Shown here in pieces: positions 1 through 9,088 of a stretch of DNA of 64,000 bases. Numbering within the stretch: the first letter of the stretch is position 1; every line of letters starts with the position of its first letter. Under the pieces are notes generated by a model. It did no database searches. It worked only from the letters and a program-made list of their open reading frames with translations, and was not told the DNA's origin. The position numbers were made by a program, and so were the translations under genes. The DNA is from CALWZE01 sp036644375 (lineage in GTDB: Bacteria; Bacillota; Clostridia; Oscillospirales; Ruminococcaceae), in contig JAVXQD010000004.1 in the NCBI GenBank assembly GCA_036644375.1, positions 21,272-85,271 on the forward strand, in the 5' to 3' direction.

Positions 1-1
1 A

Positions 2-2635
2 ATGGAATGGACAGGACTAAACGAGCTGCGCGAGCAGTTTCTGAGCTTTTTTCAAAGCAAGGATCACTGCCGTATGGAGAGCTTCCCGCTTGTACCGCAG
101 GATGACAAAAGCCTTCTGCTGATAAACTCGGGCATGGCTCCGCTGAAAAAATATTTTCTCGGACAGGCGCGAGTGCCCGGAAACCGTGCGACGACATGCC
201 AAAAGTGTATACGCACGCCGGATATCGAAAATGTCGGAAAAACAGCTCGGCACGGTACGTTTTTCGAAATGCTCGGGAATTTTTCGTTTGGGGATTATTT
301 TAAGCACGATGCCACGCGGTGGGCGTGGGAATTTATGACTGAAGTTGTTAAAATGCCGATAGACAAGCTCTATGTCTCGGTTTTTGAGGATGACGACGAG
401 GCTTATGAAATTTGGACAAAAGAGGTGGGAGTTGCGCCCGATCACATGGTTCGTCTCGGGCGCGACGACAACTTTTGGGAGATAGGCTCGGGCCCTTGCG
501 GTCCCTGCTCAGAGATATACTTTGACCGTGGACCTGAACATGGCTGCGGCAGACCGGAATGTGCGGTAGGCTGTGAGTGCGACCGATTTGTGGAGTTTTG
601 GAATCTTGTTTTCACCCAGTTCATTTCTGACGGAAACGGCCACTATACGAAAATGGAGCGCGGCAATATCGATACCGGAATGGGTCTTGAGCGGCTTGCG
701 TGTATCTGTCAGGACGTGGATAACCTGTTTGAGGTTGACACGATTCAGAATATAATTAAGCATATTGAAAAGATAGCAGGGGTTCGATACAAGGAGAATC
801 AAAAGATTGATGTTTCACTCCGCGTCATCACGGATCATATCCGTTCCACTGTGTTTATGGTCGGCGACGGAGTCGGACCCTCGAATAACGGGCGCGGCTA
901 TGTACTTCGACGTTTGCTCCGCCGTGCGGCTCGGCACGGACGTCTGCTCGGAATCAAAAAGCCCTTTTTGTTTGAGGTTGCCGACACGGTTATAAACGAA
1001 AATCTCAAATCATATCCGAATCTCAGTGAGAACCGCGACTATATCACGCGGGTAATTAAGGCTGAGGAGGAGACCTTTGCAAAAACCATCGATCAGGGCT
1101 CACAGCTGCTTTCCGACATTCTTGAGGAAATGGATAAGAATGGGGAAAAGGTTATTTCGGGCGAAATAGCATTTAAGCTGAATGACACTTATGGTTTCCC
1201 GATAGACCTCACAAAGGAAATTGCCGCGGAGCGCGGATTCTCTGTGGACGAGGACGCTTTTAAAACCGAGCTTTCCGAGCAGAAAAAGCGCGGGCGTGCC
1301 GATACGCTGAAAAAGAAAATTTCGTGGGAATCAGACCTGTTTAAGGGACTCGATATCAAATCGGAATTCGTGGGCTATGACACACTCGATTGTGACACTC
1401 AAATCGAGTTTATTATCTCAAACGGCGAGGTCGCAAACACAGCGTCCGAGGGCGACGAGGTAAAGCTTGTTTTGGGCAAAACTCCGTTTTATGCCGAGAG
1501 CGGTGGGCAGGTTGGAGATATCGGAACAGTCAAATGCGGCGCGGCAGCGGTTGAGATCACGGACTGTCAAAAAGCGAACGAGGGATTCTTTGTCCACACC
1601 GGAATTGTTGTGGGCGGAATGATTGAAAAGGGAGATTCCGCAAGGGCAATTGTTGACTCAAAGGCGCGGCGTGCGACAATGCGCAACCACACCTCGGCTC
1701 ATCTTTTGCAAGCAGCTCTCAGAGAGGTACTTGGTGACCACGTCCATCAGGCGGGCTCATATGTTGACCCACACAGAATGCGCTTTGACTTTTCGCACTT
1801 TGAGGCGATGACAGCCGATGAAATATCGAGAACAGAAGAGCTTGTGAATGAAAAAATCCTTGAGGCAATCGAGGTTAATCACAAGGTCATGCCGATAGAA
1901 GTCGCAAAGCAGGAGGGCGCTATGGCGCTGTTCGGCGAAAAGTACGGGGATATCGTCCGCGTTATTGATGTTCCGGGATTCTCCAAGGAGTTCTGCGGCG
2001 GAACACATGTCACGAATACCGCGCAGCTCGGACTTTTCAAAATTATTTCCGAAAGCTCGGTCGCTGCGGGAATCAGAAGAATAGAGGGTACTACCGGATT
2101 TGGCGTACTTGAAATTATACGGGATCAAAAGGCTTTGATTGATGAGGCAGCAGCGGCGTTTAAGCTCACAAACCATGCTGAGCTGCCCGCAAAGGCGAGA
2201 GCCGCAGCGCTGTCGCTGAAAAACGCAGAGCAGGAAATAGATAAGCTGAACGCACAGATGGCATCATCGGCAACGGCCGATATTGAAAAGGGTGCTGTTG
2301 ATGTCGGCGGTCTGTCGGTAATGGCAGTACGACTTGAGGGCGTGAAGTCGGACGCGCTTAAAACGATTGCCGACACGCTGAAAAGCAGCAGACCAAATTG
2401 TGTCGCGGTGCTTGCGGCGGTTGATGGCGATAAAATCACACTTTGCGCGGCATGCGGCGCAGAAGCGGTCAAAAATGGCGTCAAGGCAGGAAGTGTCGTC
2501 AAGGAGACAGCAGCGCTTGTCGGCGGCTCGGGCGGCGGAAAGCCCGACATTGCAATGGCGGGCGGCAAGGATGTGGCAAAGCTCTCCGACGCGCTTAAGG
2601 CGGTTGCCGAAATCGTAAAAAAGCTGCGTTCATAG
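2..2635 (+). CDS. alaS: alanyl-tRNA synthetase
   Basis: Charges tRNA-Ala with alanine and hydrolyses mischarged Ser/Gly-tRNA-Ala in the cytoplasm. The 877-residue product has the normal full length, and its first residues (MEWTGLNELREQF) match the usual N-terminus, so the gene is complete although it starts at base 2. The order is class II catalytic domain (about 1-430), tRNA-recognition domain, editing domain with H563xxxH567 and C665-GGTH, then a C-Ala domain with glycine-rich tail. The editing zinc ligands are all present. Its promoter or any upstream leader lies outside the window. A HIT-family gene follows after 35 bases in the same direction, a pairing common in Clostridia. Confidence 0.98.
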   Translation: MEWTGLNELREQFLSFFQSKDHCRMESFPLVPQDDKSLLLINSGMAPLKKYFLGQARVPGNRATTCQKCIRTPDIENVGKTARHGTFFEMLGNFSFGDYFKHDATRWAWEFMTEVVKMPIDKLYVSVFEDDDEAYEIWTKEVGVAPDHMVRLGRDDNFWEIGSGPCGPCSEIYFDRGPEHGCGRPECAVGCECDRFVEFWNLVFTQFISDGNGHYTKMERGNIDTGMGLERLACICQDVDNLFEVDTIQNIIKHIEKIAGVRYKENQKIDVSLRVITDHIRSTVFMVGDGVGPSNNGRGYVLRRLLRRAARHGRLLGIKKPFLFEVADTVINENLKSYPNLSENRDYITRVIKAEEETFAKTIDQGSQLLSDILEEMDKNGEKVISGEIAFKLNDTYGFPIDLTKEIAAERGFSVDEDAFKTELSEQKKRGRADTLKKKISWESDLFKGLDIKSEFVGYDTLDCDTQIEFIISNGEVANTASEGDEVKLVLGKTPFYAESGGQVGDIGTVKCGAAAVEITDCQKANEGFFVHTGIVVGGMIEKGDSARAIVDSKARRATMRNHTSAHLLQAALREVLGDHVHQAGSYVDPHRMRFDFSHFEAMTADEISRTEELVNEKILEAIEVNHKVMPIEVAKQEGAMALFGEKYGDIVRVIDVPGFSKEFCGGTHVTNTAQLGLFKIISESSVAAGIRRIEGTTGFGVLEIIRDQKALIDEAAAAFKLTNHAELPAKARAAALSLKNAEQEIDKLNAQMASSATADIEKGAVDVGGLSVMAVRLEGVKSDALKTIADTLKSSRPNCVAVLAAVDGDKITLCAACGAEAVKNGVKAGSVVKETAALVGGSGGGKPDIAMAGGKDVAKLSDALKAVAEIVKKLRS

Positions 2636-2670
2636 TTAATAGCTAATATTAAAGTGGGGGGGGGATAAGC

Positions 2671-3006
2671 ATGGATTGTCTTTTTTGTAAAATTGCTAAC
2701 GGAGATATCCCGAGCGATAAGATATATGAGGACGACAGTGTGGTCGCATTTAATGACATTGACCCGAAGGCTCCGGTGCATTTTCTTGTAATTCCGAAGC
2801 AGCACATAGACAGCTGCGCCGACATTGACAGAACCAATTCAGGGGTAGTTGCGCATATATTCGAAGTGATATCCGAAATTGCAAAAGATAAAAAGCTTGA
2901 TAGCTTCCGAGTTGTGTCAAACACGGGTGAGCAGGCAGGGCAGAGTGTAAAGCATCTGCATTTTCATGTTCTTGCAAACCGCAGTCTGTCATGGCCTCCG
3001 GGTTGA
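2671..3006 (+). CDS. HIT-family nucleotide hydrolase (HinT-like)
   Basis: A 111-residue histidine-triad protein. The triad H95-L-H97-F-H99 is intact and the C-terminus ends in the family-typical SLSWPPG, so it should act on purine nucleoside phosphoramidates or adenylates (family knowledge). The N-terminal CxxC (C3, C6) is seen in many Gram-positive HinT proteins and may bind zinc with downstream histidines. A purine-rich G tract 9-17 bases before the ATG serves as the ribosome binding site. It sits between alaS and a phosphoribosyltransferase and is probably co-transcribed with both. The cellular substrate is unknown. Confidence 0.93.
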   Translation: MDCLFCKIANGDIPSDKIYEDDSVVAFNDIDPKAPVHFLVIPKQHIDSCADIDRTNSGVVAHIFEVISEIAKDKKLDSFRVVSNTGEQAGQSVKHLHFHVLANRSLSWPPG

Positions 3007-3059
3007 TAAAATAAATTTTAAAGAACCGAAACAAATAATAATTTTTCAGGAGAATAATC

Positions 3060-3617
3060 ATGGATCAGAAATTCTACGAGCTAAAGGTTGCGGGATGTAC
3101 GCGTCAGCTTCCGATATGCAAGGTCAACGACGTCATATCTATTGCTGCATTTATCATGTTTTCGGATGTTGAAATTACAATAGCCTGCGCAGAGGAGCTG
3201 TTGAAAAAAGTACCTGATTTTGACGTAATTGTCACGGCGGAGGCAAAGGGAATTCCGCTTGCCTATGAGATGGCGCGTCAAAGCGGCAAGCAGTATATCG
3301 CATGCCGCAAGATGAGCAAGCTGTACATGACAGACCCCGTTATGGTTGAGGTTCAATCAATTACAACTGCGCGGAAGCAGACTCTTTATCTTGACAAGCA
3401 TGAAATGGATTATTTAAACGGTAAAAAAGTGCTGATTGTCGACGACGTTATAAGCACAGGAGGTTCGCTTTATGCGCTTGAGAGCATCGTCAATAAGGCG
3501 GGCGGAAATATTGTGGGCAAAGCGGCGGTTCTTGCAGAGGGCGTTGCAAGCGAGAGAAGCGATATAATTTATCTCGAATTGCTTCCGACCTTTAATACCA
3601 AGGATTATTTTAACTGA
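3060..3617 (+). CDS. phosphoribosyltransferase (adenine PRTase-like)
   Basis: A 185-residue type I phosphoribosyltransferase. The PRPP-binding loop VLIVDDVISTGGS is at residues 124-136, and the flexible-loop region around KMSKLYM (84-90) resembles adenine/xanthine PRTases. Such enzymes transfer the phosphoribosyl group of PRPP to a purine base (family knowledge). The N-terminal 40 residues are not typical of a textbook Apt, so the base specificity is not settled. The start ATG follows a good AGGAG (about 3049-3053). It lies 53 bases after the HIT gene and is probably in the same transcript. Confidence 0.88.
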   Translation: MDQKFYELKVAGCTRQLPICKVNDVISIAAFIMFSDVEITIACAEELLKKVPDFDVIVTAEAKGIPLAYEMARQSGKQYIACRKMSKLYMTDPVMVEVQSITTARKQTLYLDKHEMDYLNGKKVLIVDDVISTGGSLYALESIVNKAGGNIVGKAAVLAEGVASERSDIIYLELLPTFNTKDYFN

Positions 3618-3643
3618 ATGCACTTTTTTATCTAAAGCATAGA

Positions 3644-3772
3644 GTGAATATTTTGAAAAAAGGCAGGGGCTTTCGGAGAAAAGCAAATCAAAGCATTGTC
3701 ACCGAACAGCCTGAAAAGCCGCCCGAAGCCGGGGCAATTATAGCTTCAGACTGCTCGGCGGGCACAAAATAA
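3644..3772 (+). CDS. possible small basic protein (42 codons, GTG start)
   Basis: An open frame from GTG 3644 (or TTG 3653) to TAA 3770 fills the gap between the phosphoribosyltransferase and comEC. The predicted peptide begins basic (KKGRGFRRK) and becomes acidic/proline-rich (EQPEKPPEAG). No clear ribosome binding site is visible and no family is recognised. It may be a chance frame. Confidence 0.22.
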   Translation: MNILKKGRGFRRKANQSIVTEQPEKPPEAGAIIASDCSAGTK

Positions 3773-3791
3773 TTAAAAAGGTAACAGTGAT

Positions 3792-5837
3792 ATGAAAAGA
3801 CCGCTGGCTGCAGTTGGAATGAGTTTTCTGCTGACGCTGGCGGTTCTTTGTGTTTTTTTGTCCGAGTATTCGACATTATGTGCGCTTATTCTCGCAGTTG
3901 TGCTGATTGTGCTTTTCGCAATCAGATATAAGCCAACCACACCGGTGGTGCAGGTCGTGTTGATTAGCGCGCTATGCGCGGCAATTCTGTTTTCAATCAA
4001 TACTGCTATTCAAAAAAGCACAGCCGACAGAATCTGCAAAAGCACTGTCAGAGTGCGGATGCTTGTTACCGATGTCGATGCGTATGATGATTATTTCTAT
4101 GTGAAGGGTGATTTGCGCGAGGAGAACGGCAAAAAAATTCATGGTACATCCACGGCTTTTTATTCCGATTCGAGCTTTGATGTAGGTGGAATCTATGAGG
4201 CTGATATTAAAGTTAAGAGCAAGGAGCTTGCGCGCTTTTCATCCAAGCTTGTCGTGAAATCGGTCGTATTCAATGACACTGTCGATAAAATCGGTGACAG
4301 CCTGCTTTCATATTCACACTATTTGAAGCAAAAAGTTCGTGAGGCAATAATGAAATATCTCGGTGGAGACGAGGGCGGTTTTGTTGCCGCGCTTGTAACC
4401 GGAGATAAGGACACGGTACCCACAGAGCTTGATATTGCATTCAAAAAGAGCGGAATTTCTCATATACTCGTCATATCGGGACTTCATATCACCCTGCTGC
4501 TGGGTATTGTATATGACATTATAAAGAACAGGCTGAGATGCGGAGATTTTACAGTGTTTGCGGTGTTGAGTATCGCAGGGTTGGTTTGCATAGCGTTTTA
4601 TGGGGCGCGTCCTTCTGTTGTGCGCGCGGTATTTATGAATTGGCTTGTTATGTGCGCCCCGCTTTTGCGCCGCAGAACAGATCCCATTACCTCGCTCAGC
4701 GCCGCGGCGTTGCTTATCTTGATACCAAGCCCTAAAATGGCAGGAGATATTTCATTTGCACTGTCTTTCGCATCCTGCTTTGCGCTGTGTACCATTGCTC
4801 CGATTGTGATTGATAACCTTAAAAAGCGAGCCAAAGAATCAGAGAGCAAAATTATGCAATACGGCGTTGTGTATACGTTTATAACTTCTGCTGTTATCGG
4901 TGCAACCACATTTCCGGTTTTGATATTGTACGGTCTGCCTATTTCCCTTGTCGCTCCACTAACGAATATAGTCGCGCTCTCATTGATACGTCCGATTCTC
5001 GTTCTCGGTATCGCTATTGGAATAATCGGCTCGGTGAGTTGGCTTGCTCCGCTGACAAGCGCTGCCGCTCTGTTTTGCGGAATTGTTGCAAAGGCGGTTA
5101 TTTTAACCGCAAAATTCTTTTCGAATTTTTCATTTGCGTCGCTCACGTTAAATGACAGCTATATAAAGTGGTGGCTGCTCTGTCTCGGAATAGTGGCGCT
5201 TATATATTTCAAGTCCGATAAAAGCAAGCTGAGACCCGCTTTCATCGGAATGTGTCTCTCGTTATCACTGCTTGTTGGCATATTTTCACGCGCTGCATTT
5301 ACTGTCGGCAAGGAAAAAATATTTCAATACCAAAACAAGGCGATTATCTGTGAAAGCGGAGATGAAACGGCATTGATTTTTCTTAATAAAATTGATGCGG
5401 ATGACATTCTGTATTTGCTGTATTGGTGTGATACAAGGTTTATTGATACGCCGAAATATGCTATACTTATAAACAACCTTGATGATGATGCAAAAGCCTT
5501 GCTGTATAAAAACACCGCAATACTGCCCGAAATGAGCGGGGACGAGGTGTCTGACAGACATGGGCTGACAAATACGCGCTGCGGTGAATTTTCGATTGTC
5601 ACTCCGACTGAAAACAGCGCGCTTGTATATTCTAACGGCATAAGCTTTGAGTCGTATTTTGTCGGAAAGGGTGCTCAAAAAAGGCTGCAGCTGTATGCTG
5701 TAACGCCCAACGAAGCAAAAATTCAAATAAGCGAAGCGGCATCTGAAAGCTTTTATGCAAATGTTTATGGTCAGGCTGACAGCTTTGCTGTTTATATATC
5801 AAAAAGCGGAGAATTTAAAGCGGTGAGGGAAAAATGA
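3792..5837 (+). CDS. comEC: ComEC/Rec2-type membrane channel protein
   Basis: A 681-residue polytopic membrane protein of the ComEC/Rec2 DNA-uptake channel family. The N-terminus has several hydrophobic segments followed by the soluble OB-like region. The diagnostic competence-domain motif lies at H224-ILVISGLH (to 232), and further membrane segments extend to about residue 500. The last 180 residues occupy the position of the metallo-beta-lactamase domain but contain no HxHxDH zinc motif, so a nuclease activity there is unlikely. The stop overlaps the holA start by four bases (ATGA), so the two are translationally coupled. Whether the organism is naturally competent cannot be told from this gene. 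Confidence 0.93.
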   Translation: MKRPLAAVGMSFLLTLAVLCVFLSEYSTLCALILAVVLIVLFAIRYKPTTPVVQVVLISALCAAILFSINTAIQKSTADRICKSTVRVRMLVTDVDAYDDYFYVKGDLREENGKKIHGTSTAFYSDSSFDVGGIYEADIKVKSKELARFSSKLVVKSVVFNDTVDKIGDSLLSYSHYLKQKVREAIMKYLGGDEGGFVAALVTGDKDTVPTELDIAFKKSGISHILVISGLHITLLLGIVYDIIKNRLRCGDFTVFAVLSIAGLVCIAFYGARPSVVRAVFMNWLVMCAPLLRRRTDPITSLSAAALLILIPSPKMAGDISFALSFASCFALCTIAPIVIDNLKKRAKESESKIMQYGVVYTFITSAVIGATTFPVLILYGLPISLVAPLTNIVALSLIRPILVLGIAIGIIGSVSWLAPLTSAAALFCGIVAKAVILTAKFFSNFSFASLTLNDSYIKWWLLCLGIVALIYFKSDKSKLRPAFIGMCLSLSLLVGIFSRAAFTVGKEKIFQYQNKAIICESGDETALIFLNKIDADDILYLLYWCDTRFIDTPKYAILINNLDDDAKALLYKNTAILPEMSGDEVSDRHGLTNTRCGEFSIVTPTENSALVYSNGISFESYFVGKGAQKRLQLYAVTPNEAKIQISEAASESFYANVYGQADSFAVYISKSGEFKAVREK

Positions 5838-6871
5838 TAAGGCTCAGTGATAAAAATTTAGCTCAGTCACTTAAAAAGGACGGCTTAAAGCCGATGTACT
5901 ATGTCACAGGCAATGACGAGTACCTTGTGGACAGATGTATTGCGGGAATTGTCAAGAGTGCTGTGGGCGGCGACACCGATGAGCTGTACAAATTTGATAC
6001 GGCTAAAAGTACTGACGAAGAGATTGAGCAGACGGTTTTCACCTACTCGTTTTCGGATAAGCCGAGAGCTGTTATATTTGACGCGTGTGAGCCGGGATCG
6101 CTCGGAAAGGCGAGAACGGAGCTGTTGACCTCTATTGCAGCCGATATTCCCGAGTCAACCACTCTGATTTTCAAGCAGTTTATAGATGACAACAGATTCA
6201 GCGTGTCAAAAAAAGTTGAGGGATTCGTATCGAGCTGTCCCAACGGAGTTATCGTTGAGGCTGTGGCTAAAAAGGGCTATGAGCTTGAAAATTATATAGC
6301 AAATCTGATAAAAAAACACGGATGCACTGCGGCTGACGCAGTTTCAAAGGATATTGCCGAATTGTGCGGAGACGATTTGATGCTTATCAATAACGAGGTG
6401 GCAAAGCTCGCCGCTCTGTCCGACTACGGAGAAATCACTTCTGAGCATGTAAAGACTATCTGCATTCGCTCCGCTGAGGCGGGAGTATATGATATGATAG
6501 GCAAAATTGAGCGTAAGGATGCCCGTGGGGCACTGCTTGTGCTTGGCGATATGCTTGACAACAGGACAGCACCTCTTATGATAACCGCCGCGCTGAATAT
6601 TGCATTTATTAATTATTATCGGGCGAGACTTGCAAGGGAAAAGCGATACTCGGATAAAAAATTGATTGAGCTTTTTGACTATAAACCAAACGACCGAAAG
6701 GTTTCAATTGCATTCGAGCGCTGTCCGAAATTCTCAATTAAACAGCTTGAGCGAATCATAGCGATTTTATATGAGCTTGATACAAAGCTGAAAAGCTCAA
6801 CGGTTGACGAGCGGGTTATAATCGAATATCACATCGCAAGACTTGCATTTGAAGCGGGTGCCGCAAAATGA
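5834..6871 (+). CDS. holA: DNA polymerase III delta subunit
   Basis: A 345-residue clamp-loader delta subunit, which opens the beta sliding clamp during replication. The N-terminal clamp-interaction region starts with the typical YVTGNDEYLVDRC (about 23-35), followed by the AAA+-like fold without a functional Walker A and the C-terminal helical collar domain (about 215-345). The length is normal. It overlaps comEC by four bases and the next gene by four bases, forming a tight comEC-holA-Toprim unit. Confidence 0.95.
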   Translation: MIRLSDKNLAQSLKKDGLKPMYYVTGNDEYLVDRCIAGIVKSAVGGDTDELYKFDTAKSTDEEIEQTVFTYSFSDKPRAVIFDACEPGSLGKARTELLTSIAADIPESTTLIFKQFIDDNRFSVSKKVEGFVSSCPNGVIVEAVAKKGYELENYIANLIKKHGCTAADAVSKDIAELCGDDLMLINNEVAKLAALSDYGEITSEHVKTICIRSAEAGVYDMIGKIERKDARGALLVLGDMLDNRTAPLMITAALNIAFINYYRARLAREKRYSDKKLIELFDYKPNDRKVSIAFERCPKFSIKQLERIIAILYELDTKLKSSTVDERVIIEYHIARLAFEAGAAK

Positions 6872-7485
6872 TAAACACGGCGCGCGCAATCATTGTCGAG
6901 GGCAGATATGACAGAGTTAAACTCGACACGCTCACAGATGCGACAGTTATCACCACCGACGGCTTCAATATATTCAGGGATAAGGAAAAGCAGGCGCTTA
7001 TAAAAAGACTCGCATCGGAATTCGGCTTAATTGTGCTCACCGACAGTGATGATGCAGGCTTCAAAATCAGAAAATTTGTCGAGGATATCGCAAAAAAGGA
7101 TAATATCATAAATGCGTATATTCCTGAAATTGCCGGCAAGGAAAAGCGCAAATCCAAAAGCGGCGCGGCGGGTCTTATCGGAGTTGAGGGGGTCAGCAAT
7201 GATTTGCTCAAAAAGGCGTTGATGGATGCGCTGGAGTCGGATGTCGGCGGGCATATCGCAAAAGGCAATGAGGGTGCGCGAAAAATCGAAATCATAGATT
7301 TGTTTTCGGACGGGCTGAACGGCTGTTCGGGTGCCCGACTCAAGCGCGAAAAGCTGCTCATTGCGGCAGGACTTCCCACAAGACTTTCCACCAATGCAAT
7401 GCTTGAGCTTTTGAACAAGCTCGTCGGATATGAAAAATACAAAAATATAATGAGAGAAATAGAGTCAAATGAATCAAAATCCTGA
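6868..7485 (+). CDS. Toprim-domain nuclease, RNase M5-like (DUF4093)
   Basis: A 205-residue protein with an N-terminal Toprim domain. The conserved glutamate is E11 in IIVEGRYD and the metal-binding DxD is D59-S-D61. The C-terminal half resembles the DUF4093 tail of ribonuclease M5 relatives. RNase M5 matures 5S rRNA in Firmicutes (family knowledge); whether this copy does so is an inference. It overlaps holA at ATGA and its 3' end overlaps the GtrA gene by 17 bases, so all are co-translated. Confidence 0.8.
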   Translation: MINTARAIIVEGRYDRVKLDTLTDATVITTDGFNIFRDKEKQALIKRLASEFGLIVLTDSDDAGFKIRKFVEDIAKKDNIINAYIPEIAGKEKRKSKSGAAGLIGVEGVSNDLLKKALMDALESDVGGHIAKGNEGARKIEIIDLFSDGLNGCSGARLKREKLLIAAGLPTRLSTNAMLELLNKLVGYEKYKNIMREIESNESKS

Positions 7486-7906
7486 GCCGAAATCCAAATC
7501 AACCGCAAAACAGCTTATGGTGTTTTTTGTTTGCGGAACGCTTAATACCATTTTCATGTTTGCAATCTATTACAGTATGCTATATTTGGGAACAAGATAC
7601 ATTACGGCATACATAATAAGTTATGCCGCGAGTGTTGTCGCTGCGTATTACTACAATTTAAAATGGGTTTTCAACGATGCGGCGATTGAAAAAAGCGAAA
7701 GAAAAGCGGCATTCTTTAAAAATGCCGCCGCGTATTTCATAGTGCTGATCGCGGGAACACTTGCGATGGTTCTCGTTGTTGATGTCTTTAAAGTCAGTGA
7801 TCGGGTGGCTCCGATATTGAACATGCTTATTACCACACCCTTCACTTTTGTCCTTACAAAATACTGGGCGTTCAGGAAAAAACCTGAGACAGTGCACTTT
7901 AGCTGA
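7469..7906 (+). CDS. GtrA-family membrane protein
   Basis: A 145-residue protein with four hydrophobic segments (about 15-35, 42-60, 82-105, 110-130), ending in the family-typical KYWAFRK. GtrA proteins are thought to help flip undecaprenyl-linked sugars or serve in cell-surface polysaccharide synthesis (family knowledge). The start overlaps the Toprim gene. A perfect hairpin terminator follows about 35 bases after the stop. No glycosyltransferase is adjacent, so its substrate is unknown. Confidence 0.85.
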   Translation: MNQNPEPKSKSTAKQLMVFFVCGTLNTIFMFAIYYSMLYLGTRYITAYIISYAASVVAAYYYNLKWVFNDAAIEKSERKAAFFKNAAAYFIVLIAGTLAMVLVVDVFKVSDRVAPILNMLITTPFTFVLTKYWAFRKKPETVHFS

Positions 7907-7940
7907 AGAACTTCTTGACAGTTGAGAGGTAATATAAAAA

Positions 7941-7964
7941 AATTCCCCGTATAAACGGGGAATT
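7941..7964. terminator. bidirectional intrinsic terminator
   Basis: AATTCCCCGT / ACGGGGAATT forms a perfect 10-bp stem with an ATAA loop. It is flanked by an A run upstream and a T run downstream, so it can end both the GtrA transcript (+) and the aldolase transcript (-). Confidence 0.92.
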
Positions 7965-7984
7965 TTTTCTTGCAATTTAATTGA

Positions 7985-8920
7985 TTAAGCTTTGTCGGCG
8001 CTGCCGAGAACGGTTGTGATTTTATGAGCAACCATGTCCTTGATAGCTTCACGGGCCGGTTTAAGATATTGTCTCGGGTCAAAGTGAGACGGATTTTCTG
8101 CAAAATATTTGCGGATTGTGCCTGTCATTGCAAGGCGAAGGTCACTGTCTATATTGATTTTGCAAACAGCCATTTTTGCAGCCTGACGGAGCATATCTTC
8201 GGGGATGCCGATAGCGTCGGGCATGTTTCCGCCGTACTCGTTAATCATCTTGACAAACTCGGGGATAACCGATGAAGCGCCGTGGAGAACTATCGGGAAT
8301 CCGGGAAGTCTCTTTTCAACTTCCTCAAGAATGTCAAAGCGAAGCTGAGGCTTCTGACCGGGCTTGAACTTAAAAGCGCCGTGGCTTGTGCCGATTGCAA
8401 TTGCGAGTGAGTCAACGCCTGTGCGTGAGACGAACTCCTCAACCTCATCGGGGCGTGTGTATGAGGCATCCTCTGCATTCACATTGACAGCGTCCTCAAT
8501 ACCGGCAAGACGTCCGAGCTCGCCCTCGACAACAACGTTGTGGTCATGTGCATATTCAACAACTTTTTTTGTCACGGCAATATTCTCTTCAAAGGTGCTA
8601 TGGCTGCCATCAATCATGACAGACGAGAAACCGCCGTCGATGCAGCTTTTGCAAAGCTCAAATGAATCGCCGTGGTCAAGATGCAGAGCAATGGGAAGAT
8701 CGGTTTCAATAAGAGCTGCCTCGACAAGCTTGATAAGATATGTGTGGTTTGCATATTTGCGCGCACCGGAGGAAACCTGAAGAATCAGCGGTGACCGGAG
8801 CTCTTTTGCAGCTTCTGTGATACCTTGGATAATCTCCATGTTGTTCACATTAAAAGCACCGATGGCATAACCGCCCTCGTAGGCTTTTTTGAACATATCT
8901 GTGGTTGTTACTAATGGCAT
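7985..8920 (-). CDS. fba: class II fructose-bisphosphate aldolase
   Basis: Cleaves fructose-1,6-bisphosphate to glyceraldehyde-3-phosphate and dihydroxyacetone phosphate in glycolysis. The H80-L-D82-H83-GDS motif holds the catalytic aspartate and a zinc histidine, and the downstream VEGELG and LHGAS motifs are intact. The start at 8920 (MPLVTTTDMF) is chosen because GGAG lies nine bases upstream and the family begins here. An ATG at 8935 would add five residues without its own ribosome binding site. It is convergent with the GtrA gene and divergent from the PPi-phosphofructokinase, which places two consecutive glycolytic steps together. Confidence 0.96.
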   Translation of the reverse strand: MPLVTTTDMFKKAYEGGYAIGAFNVNNMEIIQGITEAAKELRSPLILQVSSGARKYANHTYLIKLVEAALIETDLPIALHLDHGDSFELCKSCIDGGFSSVMIDGSHSTFEENIAVTKKVVEYAHDHNVVVEGELGRLAGIEDAVNVNAEDASYTRPDEVEEFVSRTGVDSLAIAIGTSHGAFKFKPGQKPQLRFDILEEVEKRLPGFPIVLHGASSVIPEFVKMINEYGGNMPDAIGIPEDMLRQAAKMAVCKINIDSDLRLAMTGTIRKYFAENPSHFDPRQYLKPAREAIKDMVAHKITTVLGSADKA

Positions 8921-8961
8921 AATTTTTTTCTCCATTTCACAAGTAATAATATACTCTTATC

Positions 8962-8989
8962 ATTTTAACACGAATGGCATTAAAATCAA
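8962..8989 (-). promoter_or_regulatory. probable fba promoter
   Basis: On the minus strand TTGATT (8984-8989) and TAAAAT (8962-8967) are separated by 16 bases, about 40 bases upstream of the fba start. The fit is reasonable but not perfect. Confidence 0.45.
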
Positions 8990-9088
8990 TAGTAAAAAGC
9001 TGTTTATTATTGAAATCATTATTATAAAATGGTAAACTTAATGCAATTCGTTTTTTTGTGAAATCACATACCATAAAGGGGGAGCATT

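Noticed and set aside
2125..2805. A 226-codon minus-strand frame opposite the alaS 3' end
   Set aside because: It is an antisense shadow of alaS: serine/alanine-rich composition from the opposite strand, no ribosome binding site.
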